DNA of 64,000 bases from JAMZMI01 sp049115715 (lineage in GTDB: Bacteria; Bacteroidota; Bacteroidia; Cytophagales; Cyclobacteriaceae), in the NCBI GenBank assembly GCA_049115715.1, contig JAGDZQ010000057.1, forward strand, positions 1-64,000, read 5' to 3'. Below the pieces are notes generated by a model that made no database searches, was not told where the DNA came from, and was given only the letters and a program-made list of their open reading frames with translations. Position numbers and translations under genes: made by a program. Shown piece by piece: positions 21,001 through 27,890 of the stretch (its first letter is position 1; the number at the start of each line of letters is the position of its first letter).

Positions 21001-23043
21001 GTAAGCATCGTTGGCAATGTTGTCACCATCACACCTACAGGAGGTATTCTTTCAACAGAGGAGGAGGTGCAGATTTATGTTAACTGGTCTTCTACGCCAT
21101 TTGAAGATTTGGCTGGCAATGATTTCAATGACCTGTTCAGTAGTTCAGATTACCGATTTACGGTAGACAATGAGTTGCCTGAAATTGTGAGTTTTAGCCC
21201 GGAAGACGAGGCGGTTGATGTAGCTGTAGATGGGTCTTTGGTCGTCACTTTCAGCGAGCCAATGCGAACTACGGGAATTACAAGATTCCTTCAAATCAGG
21301 AGAAAATCTAATGATGATGTCTTGCAAAGCAGGGGAATACATGATGCTTCGGCAACTGTTTTTAGTGGAAATACAATGACTGTTTCGTTGAGTGGGGACC
21401 TTCCCTTCGAGGAGGATCTTTATGTGGTTTTGCCAGATGGCGCAGTAGAGGATTTCAGTGGAAATGTAATCACTGGATTTACAGATAGCGAAAGCTGGGA
21501 CTTTACAACTGAAGATTTTCCTTTTCTGGAGTGGAACGGCTCAGAATGGAATAATGTGACAGGCCCAGCTAGTAACGGCTCGGACGATGTAGTAATTGCT
21601 GGAAACTATTCTTTTGAAGCAAATGGACTGCTTAATGTCAGAAATCTAACAATTAATAGCGGAGCAACGCTGAATGTAGATACTGAAGAATCGCTCTATA
21701 TCGTGGAAGACCTTACCAATAATGGTGAGTTGATCATTGGCTCAGGTGCTACATTGCTGGTGTTTGAATCCGGGACGATTACGGGAAATGACGTGAAAGT
21801 CCAGCGAAACACCCGCTATGCAGATGGTCGCTACAGCTTTGTGGGATCACCAGTTGAGCAAAATGCAAACACAACCGCTTCAGATCTAGGGTCATTTGTC
21901 TACACTTATGATGAGAGCCAATCGGCTACTACCGAAGACCTAACGAGATGGGTAGCGGCAGGAGCTTCTGATCAATTGGTTTCAGGAAAAGGATATACCC
22001 AAGCCAATCAGCAGCTGATAGAGTTTGTAGGAGTTCCAAATACAGGAACAGTTAACTATGCTGGAAGCTACATCAATGATGGCTGGAACCTGATTTCCAA
22101 TCCATATACAGCATCCATAGAAGTGAGTGATTTCCTAGGTGCAAACAATACTACAGGTGCGATCTATATCTGGGATGACAATGGATCAAATACTGGTAGA
22201 GGCAGCAATAGCGACTACATCGTTGCGAATGGAACTATGGCCACCAATACCACGCCTGCCGGAGGTCAAACCAGATACAATGGCTATATGGGAGTGGCTC
22301 AAGGCTTCTTTGTAAAGCTGATGGATAATAGCAATACCACGATCACCTTCAACGAAGGGATGCGCGCTGGTAACAACAATGAAGACGAACACTTTTTTAG
22401 AAAAGCAAGCAAAACTCCATCGCATGTCAGAATCAACCTGACTGCTGATGACGGATTGTTTAAGCAAGCTATTTTGGCATGGATGCCAGATATTAATGAT
22501 AGTGAAGTGGACAGAAGGTTTGATGCAGCAGTGTTTAGCAGAACGGCAGACTATGCTGTCTATACACTCAAAGCGGATCAACCACTGGCTATTCAGGGTG
22601 TGACTTATGACAAGGAAGAAATTCCGCTTGGATTTAATGCTAAAGAAGCAGGCACTTATCAAATCGAAATAGATCAAAGTTCCTTTGAAGGAAGTATGCT
22701 TTATCTGATAGACAAGCAAACGGAAGAGACAGTTGATCTGACTCAAGGCAGCTATAGTTTCTATGCAGAGGCAGGCCAATTCACCGATCGCTTTGTATTG
22801 AGTACTGTTTCTTCTATTCTTTCAACAGAAGTAGCTAGTTCCAATATTTATGCAGCGAACAAAATATTGCATATTGAACTTTCAGGGTCTCAATCAGCCC
22901 AATATGAGTTGTTCAACCTCTCCGGAAAGAAGGTGGCAACAATACTGACATCCGGTCAAACGAAAGTTGACCTAGGACATTTACCAAATGGTATTTATCT
23001 GGTGTCAGATGGAATAGAGTCCAAGAAAATAGTCTTGAAATAA
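15055..23043 (+). CDS. Giant T9SS surface protein (2662 aa): propeller, cadherin-like, beta-helix, Ig-like and conserved C-terminal module
   Basis: A signal peptide (cleaved near SHAQ) is followed by a repeat domain (~25-705). Its units read LY(V/L)GG.F, then N-WNP, and resemble delta-60/DUF5122 beta-propeller repeats. Three cadherin-like repeats follow (~712-1005, with DNASFT and DEGDTHTYTL signatures), then Ig-like and DUF5018-like segments (~1005-1215). A right-handed beta-helix is at ~1230-1580 (SGNEI, NNTIY, HHNTIY, SNNIIQ). A further DUF5018-like segment and four Ig-like 'TAP-I-FSP-(A/V)-V' domains lie at ~1600-2155. Residues 2160-2662 are the C-terminal module shared by four other genes here, ending in a T9SS-type tail (LPNGIYLVSDGIESKKIVLK). 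It is likely secreted by T9SS and displayed at the surface; adhesion is plausible. A micropeptide gene follows after a palindromic element. Confidence 0.85.
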   Translation: MKKITIITFGTLALWMLALWSHAQTRVTELDAFRTNHAINKMVVDEANDVLYLGGSFTRIGVKRDGVAASLTTADVPADWPEVEGQVNVSISDGNGGFFIGGDFTKVGGENRSDLAHIDASGQLSSWPGQVSGTSSSVSALVLDNGSLYAGGFFTTAFDSQGNESRRSIVKFDASTGDIDSWYPTGGVPSQNVLALEVIGTELYLGGSFNSVGGITRPSLAAVNTSTGAVSSWNPTTNDDVFALKKSASGTSIYVGGFFTSAGGQSRDNFAEISLSTGSATSLDVSFDSRVYDIETSGSDIFVSGQFNTVDGNTRRAIVKMSNAGVVSSWDAGQTTNYIIQDMAINGSTIYFRHKTSSQDPGDIKGVSTSTAALTGWELEVDIDLNETNASGVYSLSISGGDLYVGGRRLVMGGEERNYLAAIDLSNYTLKSWNPDPDGAVHDMELVGSTLYVGGEFTDIDQNTRNHLAALNSSGAALNWNPNVSGDVYTLLAADGQIYFGGSFGLVGGTSRSNIAAVSQSTGSLNSWNPGANSDVTIIEESEDELYIGGSFGVIGGQGRTRLASFSIGSSTPKSWNPAPNFTPKTIHISNDEVVYVGGQFTSISGQSTVQRLAAYDAATLSLSAWDADPSSTVNALASSSAGTVYAAGQFGSIGGQTRIYVAALDPTTSSALDWNIPTGEISRDITDIEVTSDHVFMADLTIPVQYTRANEPPSNILLSKTSFNENTLDALVGTLSATDDAGDTHTYTFVSGTGDTDNASFTVSGSQLNFDGTANFEVKSSYSIRIQATDQNGNSLSKAFAITVVDRPDAPTDIVVTPDDIDENSGANEPVGVLSAEDEDVVDTHVFDFASGKGDDHNSNFSIVGSSLIMKEGLSHEKFAQLSIRLSVEDAGRNVFEKILAITINDLPESPTNISIIDNNIDENEPVGTVVGNLSTTDQDEGDTHTYTLVSGTGDTDNASFTIDGAQLKSAEVFDYETKDTYSIRVQTDDGVSAPFVKVLQIDIDDVDEIGPVLISSVPTHNETAADPPTTIVLSFDEGVFFPSDEVVTLYLDRGTSGAVQTWQVVNGTLPPNISVDGNQITLDIVANFFFGEDYSVRGGYKVEDALGNEATVPQIDFTIRAASVENDILSFTATGLDGAATIDVVNHTITANMLGTAPVFVDPQFTLSDGAVLFGSSPDQWATNVNYWMSGETKTVNVRSESGSTQVWSVTLTWQPLTGIYSVGATGYFLTLSSAFDELELRGIGADVTFELQDGYDEFGAFFIDLDPYLGNDLYTTTVTVEDGATSAHFYYNQIGMDGIQNFVVDGKGVLEVESITNAFFDLDPDTGGNPCGNITLKNLIGFRDPNSTATAFGRLVSADAVDGLVIENNTLSYQEATVINVGVQSINVEVSGNEIRTTDTNSVTAVIVSSTGNTTVVNNTIYVTSPRGTALSVSNSDNAQIHHNTIYADFSTSHQSNAGIYLGASTSTPQVSNNIIQMNGAVRQAGFYVRFILESEVNLSYNNIYMPFENSLENYAEFIEDNVKYGVNQWEAFLANHPNHTNEEAFFTDADNGDLTPTGTSLASGALRGTPLAAVPEDINSDTRSTVGPSKGAYEYANIATDILAFSVPDQGQSATIDPGAHTVEILLSEGSSTTQVPEITTNTGASINPTTGISQDFSSPVVYTVTAEEGNTQDWTVFATELDETAPVIASLSPANNASGVLANISQIVVTFDEPVQSTGFSTDAVIRTVTGNVEAGRIDVSNASVADFNGSTLTMTVPSELDELTNYYVTLPFGAIEDLSGNDFVGYSNNTTWRFTTSDQTAPSPVTFSPVDEATSVSPSANLVLTFDEPVQATGTTLFGRVKRKSDDQILQSFGIHDTGVTTFSGSTMTVDLASSLPELEEVYITIPDGAVEDLEGNVFTGFDDNETWDFTVADVTAPTITTFSPVNGAVKVDNYASIVLTFSEDIQLSGNPNSNIKIKRVSNNAELRSIDPASGQVSIVGNVVTITPTGGILSTEEEVQIYVNWSSTPFEDLAGNDFNDLFSSSDYRFTVDNELPEIVSFSPEDEAVDVAVDGSLVVTFSEPMRTTGITRFLQIRRKSNDDVLQSRGIHDASATVFSGNTMTVSLSGDLPFEEDLYVVLPDGAVEDFSGNVITGFTDSESWDFTTEDFPFLEWNGSEWNNVTGPASNGSDDVVIAGNYSFEANGLLNVRNLTINSGATLNVDTEESLYIVEDLTNNGELIIGSGATLLVFESGTITGNDVKVQRNTRYADGRYSFVGSPVEQNANTTASDLGSFVYTYDESQSATTEDLTRWVAAGASDQLVSGKGYTQANQQLIEFVGVPNTGTVNYAGSYINDGWNLISNPYTASIEVSDFLGANNTTGAIYIWDDNGSNTGRGSNSDYIVANGTMATNTTPAGGQTRYNGYMGVAQGFFVKLMDNSNTTITFNEGMRAGNNNEDEHFFRKASKTPSHVRINLTADDGLFKQAILAWMPDINDSEVDRRFDAAVFSRTADYAVYTLKADQPLAIQGVTYDKEEIPLGFNAKEAGTYQIEIDQSSFEGSMLYLIDKQTEETVDLTQGSYSFYAEAGQFTDRFVLSTVSSILSTEVASSNIYAANKILHIELSGSQSAQYELFNLSGKKVATILTSGQTKVDLGHLPNGIYLVSDGIESKKIVLK

Positions 23044-23053
23044 ATATTTCCAC

Positions 23054-23136
23054 TCGTCATTGCGAGCGCAGCGAAGCAATCTCGGACTTAGAAGGATCGC
23101 CGCATCGGTGGTTCGATTCGTTCCTCGCAATGACGA
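23054..23136. repeat. REP-like palindromic element between adhesin and micropeptide genes
   Basis: The outer arms TCGTCATTGCGAG (23054-23066) and CTCGCAATGACGA (23124-23136) are perfect 13-nt reverse complements. The interior reads GCGCAGCGAAGCAATC. This CGTCATTGCGAGCG...GCGAAGCAATC pattern is a widespread dispersed palindrome in Bacteroidota and other genomes. It sits 10 nt after the adhesin stop. It could stabilise or terminate the upstream mRNA, lowering expression of the following micropeptide gene. Confidence 0.75.
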
Positions 23137-23195
23137 CTAAGTCATGATCCTACTTAATTAAGATCAGAACACTAACACATTTAAACTTTAAAAAC

Positions 23196-23375
23196 ATGTC
23201 AAACTTTATAATAAAAACCACAATCTTTTCAACCACTTTTTTAATTACCGCAATGCCATTGTTGGCTCAGGGGCCAAGTGCCCCGCCTGCCACACCCATT
23301 GATGGGGGGCTAAGTCTGCTGCTCGCAGCGGGAGGGATCTATGGGCTCAAGAAATTGAGAGACAGTAGAAAATAA
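23196..23375 (+). CDS. PIDGG micropeptide (PID-CTERM-like), copy 1
   Basis: The 59-residue product consists of a signal peptide ending PLLAQ, a short proline-rich stretch (GPSAPPAT), then PIDGG, a hydrophobic LSLLLAAGGIYG segment and a basic end (LKKLRDSRK). The motif-hydrophobic-basic tail resembles sorting signals processed by sortase/exosortase-like enzymes, and I believe it corresponds to what is annotated as PID-CTERM in Bacteroidota. If both signals are processed, only about ten residues remain. It follows the 2662-residue protein gene by 152 bp. Copies 2 to 4 lie at 49352, 55880 and 63045, with almost identical tails. No cognate processing enzyme is in the window. Confidence 0.85.
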   Translation: MSNFIIKTTIFSTTFLITAMPLLAQGPSAPPATPIDGGLSLLLAAGGIYGLKKLRDSRK

Positions 23376-23418
23376 ACATTTGCTAACGCTGTTTCATAGC
23401 AGTAAGGCGATTTATAGA

Positions 23419-23446
23419 GCGGCTCTCGAAAGAGGGTCGCTTTTTT
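23419..23446 (+). terminator. Rho-independent terminator with GAAA loop
   Basis: The arms GCGGCTCTC and GAGGGTCGC (nine pairs, two of them G-T) close a GAAA tetraloop and are followed by six T. The hairpin recurs exactly at 49575 after micropeptide copy 2, so the whole 3' end of the cassette is duplicated. It ends the copy 1 transcript. Confidence 0.85.
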
Positions 23447-23548
23447 GATTTCAACTATTTGAGAGGCATGTAGACTCTTTGTAGACGCCCGGTTTTGTAT
23501 TGTTAGGATAAAAATGAGATTAATTTGTAAATAACAAATCTCTCGAAA

Positions 23549-26500
23549 ATGGTTTCAAGCCCACAATCCAAGCTTATAAGCAAGTCACTCAGAAGGCTCG
23601 TGCAAGTACTTGTTTTCATAGCAAGCATGTCATACTATGTGCAAGCCCAGACAATTCTCATGTTTGTTTCTCATGAAGACGCTTACTATTCCGAATACAT
23701 CGTCATGAAAGAAGCGCTCGAAGCTTCAGGGTATTCGGTGGATGTGAGAAGCGCGAACACTCAGGATTTTTCCATTTATATGCTTCCGGTAGGCACAGAT
23801 ATAGCGGCCACCGCCAATTCCCTTTCTGGAAGCACATATGCGCAATTTCAGTCTCAGTTTGGAGGGATGTTTGGCACGGCTTGGAATGAAACCTTAAATG
23901 CCACCCCAGCTTCTTTGTCTGTCAATGGATCAATTCTAGAGGTGGCCGATATCACCACTTATTCAGGGTTAGTTGTAGTAGGAGGGACTGGTGCATTGGA
24001 CTATCGCCTGGATGGGGTGTATGATAGTCAGGGAGCAGGAGATAGACTTATCTCATCAGAGGTTGTAGAGGCCACTGCTCAAAAACTCAATGATCTGGCA
24101 ATAGAAGCTTTGCTAGCAGGTAAAACTGTAATGGCCCAATGCCACGGAGCAAGTCTGCCTGTCTTTTGGAGAGTCCCAAATACAGAAGCTTCCGGAGTTG
24201 AAACATTGGGCATTAGTCTACTGAAAGATGGAGAAGCGACAGGTTACCCCGAAACACAGACACCTGTTACACTTGCAGATTTTGGCGTGACACATAGAGC
24301 TACTGATAGAGTCACTGTCTCTACTCCCAATAACCAACTTGTGGACAATGGAGCAGGTGACTATAAGATTATCACAACTCGCGACTGGTATCCACAGACA
24401 GTGGCACATGCCGCTAGAACTTATATTAATACACTAGAGACATATCCATCTTCTCAGCAACAGGAACAACAGGTATCAGTACTGGTGATTCATGGAGGAG
24501 CTGTAGACGAGAGTAACTGCTCAGTGGGAAATAGAGCAAATGATGTTCCTTGCAATCATGGAAGTGGGACTGACCTACCTGCAGATTACACAGACCTTAT
24601 GACCCTGTTGGAAACCAGTGATGTGGATGACTCTTTCAATTTTCTGACTACTCAGATTGATATTACCTCTGTCTCACTTCCTTTTGATAAAACCCAGGTT
24701 AGCACTTCGTTATCCTATCTGGAAGGTTTTGATGTAGTTATTTTTTATAAACATTGGTCTACCGGGATTACCGATGAATTGCTTCAGTCCATTTCAGACT
24801 TTGTGGATAACGGAGGAGGAGTCATAGGTCTCCATCATGCTTTGTACAATGATTTGGATGGAGCCCAAAACAAAGATATTCTCATCAGTCTTTTTGGTGC
24901 TCAGTCTTCACAATCAGGTTGGTCTGCCAATCTGACCAACTACGCACTACACAGCACCAATTATGGGCATTTCATTTCTACATACCAAACAAGCTACGAT
25001 CAAGCTGAGACAGCTCCAGCGTCTTGGTCATCAAATAGCTTGATCAATGAAGCCAATGCTTCCCACTCGTACTTACCGACGATCTCAATTTATGATGAAT
25101 TGTATAACAACATGGCATTTGAAGCAGGAGTAACATTTGGAAGAGGAATAAATGAAATCACTCCCCTTTTCTCCAATGATCAAAACCCGAGCGGACAAGT
25201 TCATACCTCAGCATTTATCAAGCTGGTAGATATTGATCTAAATGGGCAAGTTGGTAGGGCCTTCTTTATGCAAGTTGGAGAGCGTCAAGAAAACTATGCT
25301 TCCAATAGCGAAATGTATAGAGTAGTTCGAAATGCTGCCATTTGGGTTGCCAATAAAAAAGTCGATCAATCCATTGATTTTTCACCTATAGCTAACAAAA
25401 CACAGGGTGACACTGATTTTGCGCTACCCAAGTTCGCAAGCTCTGGTCTGGCAATAATCTATTCAAGCTCAGATACTGATATCGCCATTATCAATGGAAA
25501 TATTGTTTCTGTTTTGGGGCATGGCACCACCACAATTACAGCCTCTCAAGGAGGAAATAATGAATATAATGCTGCTTCGCAAGTAGTGCAGAATTTGACT
25601 GTGGAAGCACTACATATATGGAATGGTTCATCTTGGAACAATGCAACAGTACCAACGGAGACTGATAACGTGCTAATTGAATCTGACTACTCTTTTTCTG
25701 CTCATGGAATGTTTGCAAGTCAGCAACTCACCGTGATGAACACGACTGTCGTCACTGTTGATGCGGAGAGTACTTTAATTGTAAATGGAGACTTGATCAA
25801 TGATGGAGCTTTGATAGTTGAATCAGGATCTTCACTCATCACTTTTGAAGCTAATGGTTTTTCTGGGAATGCTATTGAAATCAGACGAAACACCCGCTAT
25901 GCTGATGGGAGCTACAGCCTTGTTGGGTCACCAGTAGAGCAAAATGCCAATGTGACCGCCTCGACACTTGGTAGCAGTATATATCATTATGACGAAACTC
26001 AACCTTACTCAGATAACAATGGACTGGATCGCTGGATAAGCGCTACAGGTGAATTGACTGCTGGGAAAGGATATACTCAAGCATTCCAACAAGAGATTGT
26101 GTTTGCAGGAACTCCGAATACTGGAACCATTACTTATACAGGCACCTATACCGAAGATGTGAGCGATGATTATGAAGGTTGGAACCTTGTATCCAATCCA
26201 TACACTGCATCTATTGAGGTGAGTGATTTTCTGGCAGCTAATAACACCACTGGAGCCATCTACATATGGGATGATAATGGGTCGGAGACCGGACGCGGAA
26301 CTAATTCTGATTATATAGTAGCTAATGGAAGCGTCGCTACCAACACCACTCCGGCAGGAGGGCAAACTCGATACAACGGATATATGGGAGTAGCCCAAGG
26401 CTTCTTCGTCAAACTGAGTGATAACAGCAACACGAGTATTGTTTTCAATGAAGGTATGCGAGCTGGGAACAATAACGCAGATGAACATTTCTTTAGAAAA

Positions 26501-27139
26501 GGCGTGGAGACTCTTTCATACATAAGGATCAACCTAACAGCCGATGATGGACTTTTCAAGCAAACCATACTTGCATGGATGAGTGACATCTCAGATACAA
26601 AAGTTGATAGAAAATTTGATGCAGATGCCTTTAGCAGAACCGCTGATTACTCTATTTACACACTCAAATCAGACCACCCATTGGCTATTCAAGGGGTAAC
26701 ATATGATAAGGAAGAAATTCCTCTTGGTTTCAATGCTAAAGAAGCAGGTACTTATGAGATCGAGATCGATCAAAGCAACTTTGATGGAGCATCATTATAT
26801 CTGACAGACAACCAAACAGGAGAAACAATTGACCTTGCCCAAGGCAGTTACAGCTTCAATACTATGGCGGGTCAAATCACTGATCGTTTCGTGTTGAGTC
26901 TTGCATCTTCCGTGCTCTCTACAGATAATCAGTTGGCACAGATTTATACTTCCAACAAAATACTACATATCAACGCCATAGGGTCTCAACCAGCCCAATA
27001 TGAGCTATTCAATCTCTCCGGGAAGCAGCTGATGACCTCAATCATCTCAAGTAAGACCAGCTTTGACTTGAGCGATTTACCAAATGGTATTTATCTTGTT
27101 TCAGATGGAGTGGAGACTAAGAAAATAATATTGAGATAA
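23549..27139 (+). CDS. T9SS protein with DJ-1-like and ThuA-like domains plus conserved C-terminal module
   Basis: The 1196-residue product has a signal peptide (to ~33) followed by two different Rossmann-like class I glutaminase-fold domains. The first (~36-290) resembles DJ-1/PfpI, with a nucleophile elbow MAQCHGAS centred on Cys198. The second (~310-595) resembles ThuA: VLVIHGGAVDE, then DVVIFYKHW and GGGVIGLHHALY. A bacterial Ig-like domain follows (~605-690: IDFSPIANKTQGDTDF). Residues 691-1196 are the shared C-terminal module (WNGSSWNNATVPTETDNV to LPNGIYLVSDGVETKKI). Fusion of two enzyme-like folds to a T9SS surface module is unusual; whether either is catalytic is unknown. Unlike its four relatives it has no micropeptide gene behind it, only the leader DNA of one (27154-27194). 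Confidence 0.82.
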   Translation: MVSSPQSKLISKSLRRLVQVLVFIASMSYYVQAQTILMFVSHEDAYYSEYIVMKEALEASGYSVDVRSANTQDFSIYMLPVGTDIAATANSLSGSTYAQFQSQFGGMFGTAWNETLNATPASLSVNGSILEVADITTYSGLVVVGGTGALDYRLDGVYDSQGAGDRLISSEVVEATAQKLNDLAIEALLAGKTVMAQCHGASLPVFWRVPNTEASGVETLGISLLKDGEATGYPETQTPVTLADFGVTHRATDRVTVSTPNNQLVDNGAGDYKIITTRDWYPQTVAHAARTYINTLETYPSSQQQEQQVSVLVIHGGAVDESNCSVGNRANDVPCNHGSGTDLPADYTDLMTLLETSDVDDSFNFLTTQIDITSVSLPFDKTQVSTSLSYLEGFDVVIFYKHWSTGITDELLQSISDFVDNGGGVIGLHHALYNDLDGAQNKDILISLFGAQSSQSGWSANLTNYALHSTNYGHFISTYQTSYDQAETAPASWSSNSLINEANASHSYLPTISIYDELYNNMAFEAGVTFGRGINEITPLFSNDQNPSGQVHTSAFIKLVDIDLNGQVGRAFFMQVGERQENYASNSEMYRVVRNAAIWVANKKVDQSIDFSPIANKTQGDTDFALPKFASSGLAIIYSSSDTDIAIINGNIVSVLGHGTTTITASQGGNNEYNAASQVVQNLTVEALHIWNGSSWNNATVPTETDNVLIESDYSFSAHGMFASQQLTVMNTTVVTVDAESTLIVNGDLINDGALIVESGSSLITFEANGFSGNAIEIRRNTRYADGSYSLVGSPVEQNANVTASTLGSSIYHYDETQPYSDNNGLDRWISATGELTAGKGYTQAFQQEIVFAGTPNTGTITYTGTYTEDVSDDYEGWNLVSNPYTASIEVSDFLAANNTTGAIYIWDDNGSETGRGTNSDYIVANGSVATNTTPAGGQTRYNGYMGVAQGFFVKLSDNSNTSIVFNEGMRAGNNNADEHFFRKGVETLSYIRINLTADDGLFKQTILAWMSDISDTKVDRKFDADAFSRTADYSIYTLKSDHPLAIQGVTYDKEEIPLGFNAKEAGTYEIEIDQSNFDGASLYLTDNQTGETIDLAQGSYSFNTMAGQITDRFVLSLASSVLSTDNQLAQIYTSNKILHINAIGSQPAQYELFNLSGKQLMTSIISSKTSFDLSDLPNGIYLVSDGVETKKIILR

Positions 27140-27153
27140 TAATTATAATTCGT

Positions 27154-27194
27154 TACTTCATTAAGATCAGAACACTAACACTTTCAAAACTTTA
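27154..27194 (+). repeat. Orphan micropeptide leader sequence
   Basis: This stretch matches the leader of micropeptide copy 1 (23151-23190): both contain TTAAGATCAGAACACTAACA followed by a T/A-rich TTT-AAACTTTA. In copy 1 the leader ends at the ATG. Here it runs into GTGACAATTCTGG with no start and no PIDGG tail. I read this as the remnant of a lost fifth micropeptide gene. Confidence 0.65.
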
Positions 27195-27233
27195 GTGACA
27201 ATTCTGGGTTTAAGCAATAGTCTATCAAATTAG

Positions 27234-27261
27234 AAAAGGGGACTTTTGATCCCTTTTTTTT
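27234..27261 (+). terminator. Probable terminator after the 23549 gene
   Basis: AAAAGGGG pairs with TCCCTTTT around an eight-base loop, and the T-run extends to eight. It lies 95 bp after the adhesin stop and just before the decayed kinase fragment. Confidence 0.6.
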
Positions 27262-27264
27262 GTC

Positions 27265-27830
27265 AATATGGCTGAACAGTCGGACTTGTATACTCGTTAA
27301 AACATCAAGAAAGTATACTCCGCCTGACTCTTGGATTAGTAAATTCTCTAACACTGATATGCGCGTTTTTGGGAAATTCAAGGATGAAATATACCAGTTG
27401 AAGAAGAGATCAGCATGCTGATAAACTTTCTCGACATCAATTAAAATTCCACTCGGATCATTAAACGTTTTCATTGATTTTGATAAAATATTGGTTCTGA
27501 AGTATGTCCCATTCTATCAATATTTGTGTTATCATTTGTAGCAAACGCTGTTGAACAAGGGTGCAACTGTTTATTGGAACAAGGAAAAATAGAACTGAAA
27601 TTCAAAAACGGCTGTGGTTGTATTTCCATTCCTGTGAATGATTTTAGCATAAGTTTTTCTCCCAATAAAAATGTAGATTGCACCTCACCTTCTACTGACA
27701 TTATTCGGAAGCAAATGAAACTATTCAATAAGTCGTTTAAGAAAAAAATCGATTGATTATAGATAATTTGAAAAATGAAAATGATGAGATCTGAGGAGCC
27801 AAGGTGGAATTGAAGGTTCCACTTGAATAA
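27265..27830 (+). pseudogene. Decayed 3' fragment of a LytS-type kinase
   Basis: This DNA aligns with about 29330-29873 of the intact kinase downstream. Clear shared segments are the stretch around 27396-27450 (ATACCAGTTGAAGAAGAGAT in both) and a later open part. There it reads FVANAVEQG, GKIELKFKNG and LFNKSFKKKID against FVENAIEHG, GKIELKFQKD and LFNKSLKRKIK. In-frame stops (for example after the CTGATAAAC and ATCAATTAA sites) and frame changes interrupt it, and it ends VELKVPLE-stop at 27830. The 5' two-thirds of the gene (TPR, TM and phospho-His regions) are missing. It is a partial duplication that has lost coding capacity. Confidence 0.85.
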
Positions 27831-27890
27831 AATTTTGACCCAAACATTCAAGTTTTCTTTACCAAGAAAGGATCAGCCTAACCTATCCAG

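Noticed and set aside
22186..22779. 197-codon open frame on the minus strand
   Set aside because: It lies wholly inside the module region of gene 15055, and a similar antisense frame occurs at the matching place in gene 23549 (26009-26488). It is a by-product of the conserved codons on the other strand.
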